Shown here piece after piece: positions 1 through 13,920 of a stretch of DNA of 64,000 nucleotides. Within the stretch, counting starts at the first letter, position 1; the number at the start of each line of letters is the position of its first letter. The stretch is from Dromaius novaehollandiae. Taxonomy: Eukaryota; Chordata; Aves; Casuariiformes; Dromaiidae. The notes under the pieces were generated by a model. That model was not told where the DNA came from and did not search any database. It saw only the letters and a program-made list of their open reading frames with translations. A program made the position numbers and the translations under genes. The DNA lies in the NCBI RefSeq assembly GCF_036370855.1, contig NC_088099.1, positions 27,681,501 through 27,745,500 on the forward strand, in the 5' to 3' direction.

Positions 1-3000
1 TCCAGCTGAAATCATAAGAATGTCTGAGCTGAAGTCCCGTCTCCCTCCCTGCCCCCATTCTTCAGGCTGCGCTTTACTTAAATAAACTATTTGGGATGGA
101 AAACATTCCTTAGGTCTGCTCTGACTCATGATTCTCTGCTGCTTTAGAATCTTTGAAACACCAAGCAACTTGTCAAAATTTCATTCTACCTAATCTGCCG
201 AAAAATAGGCAGCCCCTCAGTTCTTTGAGCACAGGGAGCTCAGTTGAAACAAACAAAGCCACCGCTTTGGGTGATCACGGTAGCATTACACATGAAGAGG
301 GAATACCAGCTCACTTCTAGATTTCCTAATTACAATATCGAAGGGACACAGGCTGAAACAGAACTGACTATGCAGAAGTCCCACTTTTTCATTCCAGCTT
401 TTTCTCTCTCTTTTTTTAACAGTTTTGGAACCAGTCCATTAAAATTTAGCCTTTGATCTGTCCAAAAAAAGGCTGACCATAAATACCGAAAGAAAACTTC
501 CTCTGTAATAGGGAGTATTTCTCTGAAATAATAATTATTGATACTATAGGAAGACCGTAACCTCATCAGAATTAACGTGTGTTTACTTACACCAAACGTT
601 CCTATTAAGAACACATTTAGATCTTCCCTCTTTAAAGGACACAGTCAACCTCCACAATTACACAGTTTTAAATGGAAACACATAAAATCCCAGACACACA
701 ATCAAATTTGTTGTTTAAGATATGGTTGTATATCAACTATTTGTGATATTGCATAGATGCACATGTTCAGTTCATGTAAAATGTAAGACAATACAATTTA
801 CTTTATCCTAGGGGAACAGGGATATAGTAATCTCATTTTCTCATGTTTGACACAGATACTTAATCTGTGCGTGCTCAAAGACACTGATCACAGCTCAGCT
901 GGTGCCAGATAATTTGTTAAACCACATGTATCAGTAGTCACATCTTTATTTGTGATTGCATTTTATACAAAGACTTGTGAAGACTGATAGGGCTCTGTGC
1001 TTATTTTGCCAATTAGTGTGACTGCAGAGTATTTTATCCCAAAGAATGGGATGTACTTCATCTGCCATCAAAGGGTACGTGGCATGGTGAAGAAACTATT
1101 CTAGTAGCTCATAGCGGTAACACACAACAGCTTGTAGAAAAGAAAGTGGAGAATCTTCTGTACAGGCAGGAGCAAGTCAACCCACTTCACATCCAGGAAC
1201 TGCAGCTCTCACTTATTAGCTGTTTAGACCCAACTGCATAAGAAGCTCACGAAGAACTCAGAAATCAAGTGGTAAGTGATCCCCATTTTAGTACAATATT
1301 TCCACCCACTCCCTGAAAAGCCAGCTCTGCCTGCTCATACAGCTTCTCTCATGCCTCCCTGCAATCTTTCCCAGAAAGCATACTGTTCCTGCTGTTCTCA
1401 CACTTGGCACACAGCTGCAGCTCCTGGCCCATCATGACAGAGGCAGATGTTTGCTGCCAGATGAACAGCAGCCATTTCTCAAAGGTCCTCACCTTCTCTC
1501 CATCCCTTTTCCATACTACTGCTACTTGAGTGCTACCTGAGTGAGCCTGGCTGCTTTCCCCACAACACAGCACCCAGCTTATTACCAGCTCAACTGTAGC
1601 GCAATAGGGATACAATAACTCAGGTTAGATTAAAAAAGATAAGAAATATGGTCAAGTCCTGGGAGAGTTATTTGTCACACAACAACATACACAACAAGGT
1701 AATCTGAGTAGGACTGTGCTCCTGCCTGAAAAGCAGTTTATGTCACACATACAAACACACATGTACACTTGTAACTCTTTAAGCAGCGGAAAGCTAGCCT
1801 TCAGCCTTTTCCTGACCTCACTCACAATCCCTATGTTACAGGCCCATCTTTGCGTCTTCTGGCTGTACTTTGTCTTCTCTCCCCACATAGAAATGCAAAA
1901 TGTGTTTGCATTCTGCCTACTCGACAGACCTGCAAATCTCTCATCTGCACAATCATATAGCTAAAGAGTTGTTAGCTGGCTCTATGTAAACACACATACT
2001 GTTCAAATTAGGGCTTGAAGGCAAGGTGGTCTGTTTTGCTCTGGTTGTTTCACACCCTTACTTGACTGGTAAAGTTTCTATAAGTGACAGTATAATGCAT
2101 TTCTGGGCAACTCATTAAGAAATAAATGTGAGAAAAAGAGAGCATAGCTAGAGCACAGACACCTTCCTCTTGTTCAAAGCTAGTATCTCAGGTCCTCAGA
2201 ACCGTATCTGGCCACAGGTTTTCCCTCAGAAGTTCTTTAGAACTGACTTCTGTAGAGCTGGCCATCAAGATAGAGTCTTCCACGCGATGTGTTAATGGCC
2301 AAACATCCTCTGCCCATACCTTCATAGCGTGAAGAAGGCTGAAGAGGTGAATTATATCCATGATTAAATTTAGGTAATGAAAATTTAGTTTCCTAACCTT
2401 ACTCACAGTTATGCCAACTCAGTAATAAATAAGGCCTAATATCTACTTGGTGGAATTATAAGGATTAGATTCAGGGATCAAATATAACAATGGCAAGCAG
2501 TCTAAAAGAAGCATACAAGTGACAACTGAAAGACAGCTCCTGAAGGATCAATTACTTGATAAGATATAATGCCCAGGCATAGTTAGAGCTAAGTGAATAG
2601 ATACGACACTAAAGATTCAGTTTAGCATTAGAGCTCAGCCATATTTTCTGCTTGTGCCAAAACATTAACACTTATGTGTCAGTTGAAATTAAGGCAGGAC
2701 TGACTCAAAGAAGAATATTTAGCTCCATTGTTGTACTTTGTGTCTTCAAAGACCTGTGTCAGCATGAAACTACTAGCATGCATCACACATCTGCAAGGCA
2801 TGTAAATGAAGGCTCCTATATGCATTATGCAGAGGGGAAAAAACAAGGACCCAGGAGGTAAATTGCCTAAGGTTAGCTAGTAAATCGTTGGCTTCAGGTG
2901 AGGTCAAATGCTTGACTGCTGGTCTTGCAGCCAGTACCATCATACTGCCTTTCTATATAACTTGTATGTAGATGGCCCACTGCTGTATGAAATCAAGAAT

Positions 3001-6000
3001 TGATCTGGAAGCTTGATGGCCTTTGAAGTTGTGGGATTCTAAGCTCTATTAAGATATAAAGTAGGGGATATGCTTAACTAATCTAAGTCCCTTGACTGTA
3101 TTGATGACCTGAAAACTCAATACTGGTGTATGCCACAAGTTTATCATGCAACATTTAGAGAAATTTCTGAATGAAAATCAGATTAACTGGTAAACAAGGG
3201 CATGGGAGGGAAAATGGCAAAATAAGGTGAAAACTGAAGAGCAGAAGACTATGATATTAATACTGCAAGGAGTGAGTGTAAAGGCATTCTTTGCTTTACT
3301 GCATCTAATTTTGGCAAGAATATTGAGAATGAGCCGAAGTGCTGTCAGTTTTAATAGTGTAATTCTTGCACCAGTGAAGTTGCATGGTGTGCTGTGATAG
3401 ATTCTCCCAGGTGTAAATGCAATCCTTATTAGTTCTGGATCTCTAATGTGAGCCCTTGTTCCTACTCTAACCTCAGTTTAGCAGTAACTGTTACTTTAGT
3501 GAAATAAGAACTGAGAACCTGAAATCAGTGTAAATAACAGGTATGTTTTTGTTTTTAGTGAACAACTTAGCAACTGTCAGATGACGTTCTATATACAAAT
3601 AATTAATCTACAAGCTAGAGAGACTTTTTTTGTCCACACAAAAAAACCAAAACTGAGAACATCTCTCGTATTGCCAGAAAGAGGATTACGCATGTAGGAA
3701 AAGAGGCTAATTGTGGGGAAAACACTGAAGCTATTAGAGGTAAAGATTATAGAGTAAAAATCATCAGTCATCAGACTAGAGAAAGAAATGGCTGTTTCTT
3801 GTTATATTTTCTATCATTGTTTTTTACCACAGATACTTGTTACCTCCTTCCAGTTTTCTGACAGTCTTCACAGGCAGGCTAATGTCTGTCTGGCATCTTC
3901 ACTGCCAGCCTTGGAAGACAAGCTTTCCTACACCCCCATTTTTGAGATATCCTCATCACTCACTGTAGAAACAAAAGTGGGAAATCACAAGACAGAACTG
4001 GACCCACTGAATATCTGAGGTCCTTTGAAAGATTCTCTACTTTTTGGCAGCTTTATATAATCTGAAGTTTGCTTTGAGGCTTCTGATACAGAACTCACTG
4101 GGAGCTGGAACATCTGAGGTCAGTCTAGGTACACTTCTTCCCTGGATTTCAGAAGAGATAATATTCTTGATTAAAATCTTAGTTGGAAGAGAGAGAGAAC
4201 AAATTTAAATTTTCTGGACTTAAGAATAACAGTATAGGAATAAATTTATAACAGGCTTTCTCCTTTACCAAACAAAACCCTAAAACCTCAATTCTCCCCA
4301 GGCATACTCCCAGTAATTTGAATTAGAATGAAAAAAATCTAGCTGCTCACCAAATTATGATGTCAGCTCTTCCATGCTAGTTACTGAACAAGGCTTCCTT
4401 GGAAAAGCCAGAAAAGTCGCCCACAGACCCTTCTGATTCTTTCTTTCTCCCACTTCCCTGGTTGTAATTGGAAGAATTCTCTCAAGTGCACCAGAGCTGC
4501 AGACATACAGGCTCCCAAGGGGAAGAGGACTCAAACCCATCTTTCATAGTCTTAATTCCTGTGAATGCACCAGCAGCTCAGAATTGAGTCATTGTGGCTC
4601 TGTGCTCTTATCTAAAAGCAGTGTATTGGGGAAAAGTCTATAAATAAAAGTCTATGATTCTGGCTATAAAGTGTCTACCCCATGATACTAAATATGTATG
4701 GCTTATAGTTCTTTTGTAAGTATGTGTCTACTTGCAAATTAATACGTTACCTTGCATGTCATGGACTTCTTATCTGTGTGTTACATAAAGTCTATCTATA
4801 ATCCAGTGTATCTCCTATAGTTGGTGAGAAATATTGTTGCTTCAAATACCATCAGTGAACAGCAGTCAAAAAACCTTCTCCCTGCATAAAATAATCATAT
4901 TTCATTTAGCTAAAGAACTAGCATTTTTTTAAAAATTATGAGCCGCCTTCTATTTCTGTTGAACTATTTCCTTCTGTATTTCCTCAAATGCAGATGAGAG
5001 GGAACTTTACACTATTCTCTAGATTATTGCATTTTTGAAGTCAAGTTTGTGAATCATGAGAATTTCTTGGAGAGCAAATTAACTCTTGCTAAGCAGACAG
5101 AATGATTCAGTTTCCACTCATCTCTCCTGTTGATTTAAAATAGAAGCAAGATCACTGCTTCCCTATTACTGTTTAATGAAATCCTAGGATACTACATATT
5201 GTATGACAAAATTCACCATTCAAACACAGTTGTAGCAGTTGGTATTGCCTAAACCTCAAGAATGCCATTCCTCTTATCCCAAGCTCATCTTTGTGCATGA
5301 ATAATAGACAGCAAGCTTGCGTGTTTCACTTCCTTGCAATAGGGGCAGCAGTTGCAGCAACTGGGAAAGAGCTGAGAAATATGAGAGTCTGGAAGCAGAG
5401 CAATAAAAGTTCAGCTGGGCAACTGCAGTCAGAAATCATCTGGAATGTGGCAACATTGAGTGCTTTGCAGGGTAAGTGATGAACTTGGAAGCAGCTAAGG
5501 AAAATGTAATTAACCCAAAGCAAAGAAAATGTGAACTGCTGCACAAGCTCAGACACAGATTCTCTGCTGCAGTTTGCTTTTCCCTTTGTTACCACTCAGA
5601 CTCCCCTGATGATCATGTATTTGTATGATGAGGTTAGAATTTGCAAGCAATGAACAAGCAAATCTTGTCCTGAGCCTGTGATGCAGAGACAGGATGAGGC
5701 CTGCATTTCAAACCATGCATCTGCCTGAGCTAAAAGTGTAAAATTCTTGGAATACGTGCTTACAAGACCAACTATGCTGATGTGTCTATACACACACAAA
5801 GGTATGTATGGTTGCGCAGGTCTCTGGGTGCTAGAGTACATCCGAAGTTATCCATGCAGAACTGGAGTCTGGGCTGCTGTAACTGAGAGCACAGACTGTC
5901 TCACTATTTAGAATTTGAGATGAAGGCATGAGTATTTAGTACAGAAAATAAAAAAACTGAGGCTGATATAACTCTTCCACATTCTTTCTTTGAATGAAAA

Positions 6001-7009
6001 TTAATAGCTTCAGGAGATCATTTCTAGGGAGCATTTAAACTGAGATTAATTTTATAAATTAATATTGGAGGGCACACGTACAGTTAGGTTGCACCTCCAA
6101 AAGCACACAGCAGCTCTCAGAAGAGCTGAAAGTGGCCTTCATTTGGATTTCCTTCAATTTCATGACAGGGATCAAGGCAGTGAGACACATTTCATCTGCA
6201 GCAAACATACACACTTCATGAAAATAGTGTGTCATTTGATGGCTAAGAAAGAGTTCAGCTTCAGATGGCTGAATAATCCAAAATCCAGATCTGCTAGAGG
6301 GAAAAAAAGAACAGATATAGCTGTGTGTTCTCTCAGAAAGTGCGATCTTTTCCAGAGTGGGTCCTGACGCTTGGAAAAAAGAGTGGTAATCTATGAATTG
6401 TGAAAATTAAATCTCTGGACATAACCATTAGGTAAAGTAGTAGCACTGTAGTCACGTTGCTAATGTTCAGGCTTCTCAGACCTAAGCCTATAAACTTTTG
6501 CTGTACTCAGAGTCTGAAATTTGATGGCAATTCCTCCTGATACTCCCTGCCTCCCACTCCAGAGGTCATAGCAATATAGGTGCTTCAACCCAAGCTGGTG
6601 CTTCTGAGCAGGACCTTGTTCTTGAAGGGCCTCTAGTAAGAGAAAGCTGCCCTGGGAATCCTTCCAGTGCCGCAACGCCTTCCCAGGACCTTCTGCTGCA
6701 TATTTGCCTGCTCTGTGAACTGGCCGTACAGGACATCTGCCCTGGTCAGGTGACACCATGTGTGTGAAGTGTCCTTGTAGGGAGGGCCACAGCATGGTCA
6801 GTGCAGACTGACAGATCAGGCTAGATCAGCATTTAATTAAAGTCTGCTTTATCTTTAAGTGTGAATTTAGAAAGAGTTCTGTGAAAAATAAAAGCTAATT
6901 TTGGGGGAGGCTGCCACAAGTGGCACTTCTGAACACTTAAGCACTGTTCGGAAACAACTTTCTGTGCTTTAGGACACAGCCTACGGGCCCAACACTTCCG
7001 CCATTCGAG

Positions 7010-7060
7010 TGAATGGCAGTTTTCCTACTGATTTCAACGAAGGTAGGATCTGATCCCTGT
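7010..7060. repeat. Fragment of an old interspersed element
   Basis: Contains the phrase gaatggcagttttcc, then actgatttcaacg, then ggatctgatccct. Similar wording recurs near 9583, 30676 and 36418. I take these as decayed copies of one ancient amniote repeat, family not named. Confidence 0.4.
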
Positions 7061-8624
7061 CTCAGTAAATACCTGCCCACAATCATGCTCTGTTCAGAAA
7101 ATCACTTGGAGTTTTCAGTTTAACTAGATGGAAGGCAGGTTGGATCAGTCTCATGGCTAGCTTTGCTGCCATGTGCTTGAGGGGACAGCAGTAGGCTTGA
7201 TCCCCTGTTCCTGTCTATAGCAATTTTATAACACAAAAGCACCATTCCCTGTGGTTGGAGGCTTTTCAGAGTAGCCTTTCAAAAGGCAAAGAAATGTTGA
7301 ATTGTAATTACTCATTTAATTAGCCAGTTTATTTTGGTTTGGAAGCACTTTAACTCTTTGTTGGTTTGTTTCTTTCTCTGTCCTGTGAAATTTCTTTCCC
7401 TTTTTGGTACAAGTTTTATACATTTAAGGAAACGTTTTCATATCAAGTTTGGATAAACCGTGATGTGACCACAGCCTGTGGTCCCAGTCCTGTGACCAGC
7501 TGCAGGAGAGATTGAGCGACTGCTGAATCACTCCTCCTGAGGCTATCCATGCTACTTTGGTTGCAGCCCCAAATTACTGAGAGGGCATTGAGCTCTGGAG
7601 GGGCTCAGGAAGGAATCCACGCAGCTCATGTGCTTGAACCTTGCACCATAGGGTTCCCTTTTAATGCATGCTCTTCCCTGCCTTACCTGTAGCCACTTCA
7701 GAGCAGGGCAGCTTGCTCACTAGCGGTATAGCCCTACTCTTCTCCAGTACCTTTCTTACAAGGCAACCTAGCTTTGGTTCCACTGGGGACTGGCCTAGGT
7801 TCTTGCAGTTGTTCCTGAGAGGTAAAATATGTTGGCTTCCCAAGGAAAAAGATTTCCCAGAGGTTTAGAATTGGGGCCTATGTGCACACAGAAATTTCAG
7901 AAAGAAGTCCTATCTCTTAATCGTTCATTCCATAATTTCTAACATTGAAAAAAATGCACTAACTATAAAATATATATTTTTTTCATTTGTAAGAAAGCAG
8001 GCATATATATATTTTTTTTTCATATAGAGGTCTGCTGCCAAGTCTGATCCATACCACCTACTGAGCATCTTGTTTCAAGCTACAGACCTACACACAAAGC
8101 AGAACAGATCTCTGTCCCTAGCTGCTGGAAGAGATTAAAGCATTTCAGGCCTGTTCAGAAAGGGTTTTCTCTCTGCGGGATGACAAGGGGTGAAAAGCTT
8201 AAAACTCAGGGAAAAGCATGAACTGACAGAGCAATGTCATTCTTAAGCCTTACAGATATTTAGGTGCTGCCTCATTTTTGAAAGCAGGATTTAGATGAAT
8301 ATGAAAACTACACCCACTGCCTGTGGGAATTTAGCTGCTTCAAAAGCTACTTTCACTGATGTGCTCTGTAGTTAACAAGTCATTACATGCACTGCTGCTT
8401 GTGTTAGAGTGACAGCAAGCCTACCAAGCAGTATCCATATACTGAAGGATCATCTTGAAAGTGCTTCCTTCATTGATGAGAGCCAGATTTATTCCAGCTG
8501 GAAATTATCGCTTGATATTTAAAACCACCATTTGTTAACATTTGCTGAAATTCACTACTTGAAAATAAAAAAATGACTGATTAGTTTTTCAGAGGCTATA
8601 AATAGCTGTGGGGCATTGAGCTGT

Positions 8625-8625
<1 letters not shown>

Positions 8626-8655
<30 letters not shown>
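8626..8655. repeat. T homopolymer, 30 bases
   Basis: Uninterrupted run of 30 T. No target-site duplication or adjoining retroposed gene is visible on either side. Confidence 0.95.
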
Positions 8656-9358
8656 CTTAGTGTGCAACAAACTTTTTCAGTGTTTAATTTTAAGGCAAGG
8701 TATCAATAATTTGGTAACCTCCTGGAATACTGCCTGTGTGATTTTGATTGCTTTATTATTTTTTTCAAGCTAGATCATGTAACTAAAGCTTTATGTGATA
8801 CCCTCCAAAATCTTTTGTGCAGATACATATTCACACAAACTAAACACATGATCACATTCACTTATTTTCAATTACTCCATTGATCTCTATCCCCTACATT
8901 TTCTAGCATTTATGTTATTCATGTACCTCTAAGTACTTGACCTTAGCGCTCCCAAACCTATTGAGAATGTGAAAGAATGGATTTACACAGATCTGCTACA
9001 AGTGACATTCATTGTTTGCATTTTCTTCTCTCTTTTCTGTCTGCAATGTAAAGAAAATTCTGAAACTCCTCAGGAGCTGAGGGCCTCTGTAGCTGTCACA
9101 TCACAGGGCTATGCCATAAATGGAACCTTTTTTATTACTATTGCTATTATTATTGTTTGATCTCCATCTCAGGGATCTGCTGATTAATAGTGGTACAACC
9201 TTGGTATACCAGAACACACTGCCACATCAGAGACTTACCAGCTTATTTAGGATCTATCTACACACATTCATTAACATTTGTGTTCGTGTAGATAAAGTAT
9301 TCTCACCACCATTACCTGCTTACTGAGACTGAAGATTATTTTAAAAGCACCACCTGCT

Positions 9359-9398
9359 TTTATTTTATCTCATTTATCTCATTTTATCTCATCTTCTT
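9359..9398. repeat. Imperfect repeat of tttatctca
   Basis: Three to four loose copies of the 9-10 base unit tttatctca in a row; simple AT-rich repeat with no evident role. Confidence 0.6.
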
Positions 9399-10039
9399 AT
9401 TTTGATCAGAATTTTGTGTGCTTTGCACCAAATTTCTAAGGCTGGCAAATAGAAGGGGCCAACAAAACTAATGAGATGGTTAAAACAGACAAAAACATCT
9501 TTATTGTTCTATGATATGACATAAAAACATTTGAGATATTTAAACCTGAGCATGTGAGATTTACATATATACAGTGAATATTGGCCTGGTTTTGCTATTA
9601 CTGAAGTGAGTGGGAGTTTCCATTCTGTTATCTGTATGAGAACAGAATCAGACCCAGTATGGAGGGCTTCTTAGAATAGCCATGTAGACTTACAGCATTA
9701 TTAAATAGAAGAGAGGTAAAGTTCACGTGGTCTTAAAAAATTAATTTTAAAATTCACTTTCAGAAGTAAATTAAGTTAGCATATTACTACTACATTATTA
9801 CTATTACTACTAAATTATTACATTATTTTATTGGATGTCTGTTGGTATCATAGAGGAATAGATTGAGATTGAGTTGATAATGATCTTAAAAGTAGTCTGT
9901 GTCCTGAATTTACTTAAGCCTGATAAATCAGTTTGTCTACAATAAAGACCAGTGGAGCCTTCTGTCCATGGACTGAGCCTTTGTTTTGGCAATGGGGCAG
10001 GTACAACTTCAATTCCTAAACATGTAACCTTTGAGGAAC

Positions 10040-10063
10040 AAAAAAAAAAAAAAAAAAAAAAAA
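10040..10063. repeat. A homopolymer, 24 bases
   Basis: Uninterrupted run of 24 A. It could be the tail of an old retroposed element, but no parent sequence is recognisable before it. Confidence 0.95.
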
Positions 10064-10230
10064 GCTTATTTTAAATAAGAAAGCAGCACCCACAAAGCTC
10101 ACTGACTGTCACTGCAGAGGTTTACCACAGTTGAGTAAATGTCTGTTTCGGTGAGGCAGCCTTGAGCAAGTCCATTTTGTCCTTATTTAAGCATAATCTA
10201 GGAAAATTCTCCATTAAACTTGTTCACAAG

Positions 10231-10275
10231 TTTAACAGCGCTCCCTTTAACAGCGCTCCCTTTAACAGCACTCCC
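10231..10275. repeat. 15-bp tandem triplicate
   Basis: The unit tttaacagcgctccc occurs three times without spacer; the third copy differs by one base (cagcact for cagcgct). The near identity suggests a recent expansion in otherwise unique DNA. Confidence 0.95.
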
Positions 10276-10818
10276 CCAAGCTGCACTTTTTCCTCTCATT
10301 AGCTGCCTACCAGCAGTTCCCTCTTGGAGAATCCAGGACCATTGCTCCTGCTGAGACTAATGGATAGTGACTTATTCCAAGCGTCTACAGCCACTGGGGA
10401 AGTAGCGACTGCTATAGTTGTTCATATAGAACTTGTTTGGTTCTCATTAAAAGTCAATTTGCTGGACTACTTCTCAAAAGCCTTTTTAGATGATTCTGAA
10501 AGAACTCTTTTAACATATCAAAGATGCATTAAGAATTATGGTTGTGAGATTTTTGCATTAAGAACAGTATTCCCACTTCTATACCTTTTCATGGCACTCT
10601 GCAGACTCCCTCTAAATGTGGTCCATGGACCAGCATGAGTCATGATTCTTTAAGTGCCTGTGCCATCCTCTCAGATGCCCTAGGAGGAATGGTGTCCTGG
10701 CTGCAGGAGCTCAGCACACCTCACCTTTCAACACAACATGCAGATGGTTGGTGAAAGTTTCTTGCATTCCTTCTTTCCTCAGGGCATCCCTCTAAGGGCA
10801 TGGCACAACTAACTTACT

Positions 10819-10889
10819 TTCTCTCTTCCATCCTTCCTTCACCTTCCATCCTTCCTTCCTTTCCTGTCCTTCCTTCCTTTCTTTCTTCA
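10819..10889. repeat. Pyrimidine tract rich in ttcc
   Basis: About 70 bases made almost only of C and T, dominated by cttcc/tttc units, 4.2 kb before the transcription start. Simple repeat; may form triplex DNA. Confidence 0.7.
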
Positions 10890-12825
10890 AAGTAAACAGG
10901 AAGGAAAAAGCAAAGGTGAAACAATGAATTGGGGGGAGAGGGGTATGTTGTACTCTGCTGACAAAGCATTAATCTCCTTTTAACTCAGAGCAAGATACTG
11001 GCTACTACCAAGCCAAGAAGTTAAGTGCAGAATCATGCAGACTTTCATTCAAGCTAGTGCCAATTAAGCTGATAGGTCTACACAGCAGACATGAAGCAGA
11101 ATCTATCCAAGGTCCAACTTAGTGCTGCGTTAGGTAATATAGACCCTAATATCCCCACATATCCTACGAAAGATAGTTTTGAGCACTGTGCTACAGCCAG
11201 ACTGTGTCATTTAACCAGCCCTAGCACTCAAAGATGTTCCACGGGGAAGCTACACCCACTTAATGCAGCTTTGTCGCTGATCCTTCACTGCTATATAACT
11301 GTGCATGTATCCATTATCTGACCAAATGTGTGAAGGTTTGTGCTGGAACAGAAGTGGAGAAATCTGTAACTAATTACAGCCATGAATGCTGCAGTCCTCC
11401 CATCCTTACCAGCCTGAGGAGAGCATTCCAAGCGCGGTTACCAGCCTCAGGGTATGAGGTTTGGGTATAGCCTAAAATGATGCAGATTCTTCCTTCAACC
11501 TCTGGCATTGCTCTTTTTTCTTGTACTGTGGTACTGGCCAGATAGTATTAAACTGTTAGACTGAACAGTGGCCCAAGGGCTGTCTCATAATTTTTAAAGG
11601 AGTAGACAGGACAAACACTTCTCAGTGCGTGTATTAAAAGCAGTTATAGCTTGCAGAATTTTAGGTCTGCATTTTAATGAATTCCTCAGAATTACAAGAA
11701 ATATATCTGCTTTGACATCACTTGGGATCTCGTCTCTGTCAAAGCTTGCCCCAAGAGCAAATTTTCCAGAGGTTATTTTTTATTATCATCAGTTTCAGCT
11801 TAAATTGTGCCATAGGTATTACTGGCTTCAGTGTGAAATACTTTCTTTAAATTGATATAATGAAAAGCGAAAATGAGTTCTCAGATGTTTACTTGCTAGC
11901 TGATCAAATCGCTTCTGTTAATAGCTCCAAAGGCTGCCATGTTGCTTCTAATGAATTTAGAGAATCCTGTACTGGTGAAGATATTTGCATAATAACAAGC
12001 ATTTGTAATAATTGAATTTTAAGGGAAAAAAATATTTTCCAAGTTCACACTATAGATCCAATTTCACTTAGCACTCCCTTTTTTGGAAATACTTTGATAT
12101 TTGTTTTTCTGAGTTTCTAACAAGACGACTTTTGCATGCTTACACCAGCTGAGCCATGTAGCCTACCCTCAAAGTGGAAGCTGTGACCGTATCTGCATGA
12201 CAAAGGTATTTTGCAGGAAGATCAGCATGATAGACCTTTATCACTTATCAGAAAATCATTTAGTGTGGCTTGAATTAGAAAGCGTTGCATGGTAGAGAGG
12301 AAAGTAGATCCCTCTGTTTCCTTCATCACAAACATGAAGAAGGATGAGTATTGGTGAGCAAAATGGCCCATGGCTCTGTAAGTTCCAAGGGCCAGGTATA
12401 CATCTGATCATGTTATGTCAAAGCTGCCAGGCCTATAGAACTTCAGTTATGGGGTTTTCAGCATGGAAGTTTGTTGACCGTTGATCTTTAGTCAAAATAG
12501 CCATACCAATGAATTATTCTTCCCTATCTCCTCCTTTTTTTCCTAGAGAAGGGCATACTTACCTATGTGCTCCATGCCTAAAAAGGACTGGAGCCCATCT
12601 AAAATATGTGCCTTTTGAACGCTGCAAGCTGTAGTTTCTTATCTCAAAAGCATTTTGTGTTGCTGAGCTTCTGGCTATGTTTCTCCTTCAGCCATTTGCT
12701 TTATGGTAAAAGAAGTGGTAGCTGAAAATCCATGTTGTTGGGTTGGATTTTTTTTCTTTTCTTTTTTGGGTTGAGGCTTGTCTTTTCTATGTGAAATGTG
12801 GTAGGAAGGACAGAGGGGAATGGTG

Positions 12826-12850
12826 GTTTGGTTTGGTTTGGTTTGGTTTG
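12826..12850. repeat. GTTTG pentanucleotide microsatellite
   Basis: Five consecutive gtttg units. Confidence 0.9.
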
Positions 12851-13880
12851 GATACATGTGCCCAGACTCTTGCACTATCAGAGAATTCCATTAGGAGGTA
12901 AGGGCTATCATTTCTTGAAAACATGGATATAAGTAGGCAAGCAATAGTTGTCTGACATTATCTACCAGATAGATTAGAACAGATTTCATCTCAAAAGACA
13001 CTAATTATTATTATAATTAGGCAATGAACATTCCTGCTTGATGTGTCAGAGTCAAAATTTACTTGACAAAATTAAGAGAAATTCTGGCTACAGTCAAATG
13101 ATTGATTTCAAGGGACAAGTCTGAATAAAGCACTATTCACTCGAAGTGGAAATGTCAGGAAATACTGATTCTTGGACTAGAGCTTCAGTGCTTTGGGTCT
13201 AACTTCAGTCATTATTTCAACTTGTTTGGAGCTCGTTGAATTATTTTAGACTTATGCTGGTATAGACTTGTAAGTATAGTTGAGTTAACTTTACTGCCCA
13301 CGGTAATTTTAAATCCTATTCAATTGAAATTTATATCTTCACGTGAAAGATGTAATCATAAACATTATTTATGTACTGTTCATGCTATATACTTTTATTA
13401 TATTGTTTCCATATAGCATCATCCATTGGCCTACCATTTTGTGGTCAGACATATTTTGTCAGATTAGACTTTTTTAACGCTCTCTTCTAAGTAATCAGTT
13501 CAATTCCGTGTACGTTTGTCGCGCGTGTCACCCACTCCATCACGCTGCTGATCGCTAGCGAAGGTCCCGCGTGTGGGGCCGGTTTCAGACCGCTCTCCCT
13601 GACACGTGGGCGATGCACGGCGCGGGGTCGCTGGTTCCCACGGTGCCCGGGGTCCCCCTCGGAAGGGCCGGGCAAAGCTTTCCGCCGGGTGTAGACGCCC
13701 CTCGGAAGCAGCCGGCACACGCGGTGCGCGGCAGCGCGCAGCTGCCCCGAAGCGGGCGGCGGGCAGGGGACGCCCGGCTCCGCCGGTGCCGCCGCCCCGC
13801 CGGGAGCGCGGAGTCGCGCTGCTGCCGGCCGGTTTCTCTGAGCGGGCATCCGTCTGCTCGGCGCCCCGACCCGGGCGCCG

Positions 13881-13920
13881 GGGGAGGGGAGGGGAGGGGA
13901 GGGGAGGGGAGGGGAGGGGA
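13881..13920. repeat. GGGGA pentamer x8
   Basis: Eight perfect gggga units, a purine-only stretch about 1.2 kb before the transcription start. G-runs at this spacing can fold as a G-quadruplex on the plus strand or as triplex DNA. Confidence 0.95.

Larger units (their letters stand above)
1..13500. other. Upstream intergenic DNA, no gene recognised
   Basis: AT-rich DNA with stops in all frames; the longest open stretches are about 110 codons and look like chance. No splice-bounded coding pattern, tRNA-like fold or conserved protein is visible. It holds simple repeats (T-run 8626-8655, A-run 10040-10063, a 15-bp triplicate at 10231, pyrimidine tract 10819-10889, GTTTG repeat near 12826) and degenerate fragments of an old interspersed element near 7010 and 9583. 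In mammals the COL1A2 neighbours are BET1 upstream and CASD1 downstream, so this is probably the BET1-side spacer. A distal COL1A2 enhancer could lie here, but I cannot point to one. Confidence 0.75.

Noticed and set aside
8626..10063. T30 and A24 runs as the ends of a retroposed gene copy
   Set aside because: No coding remnant lies between them and no target-site duplication is visible; both runs are more simply independent homopolymers.
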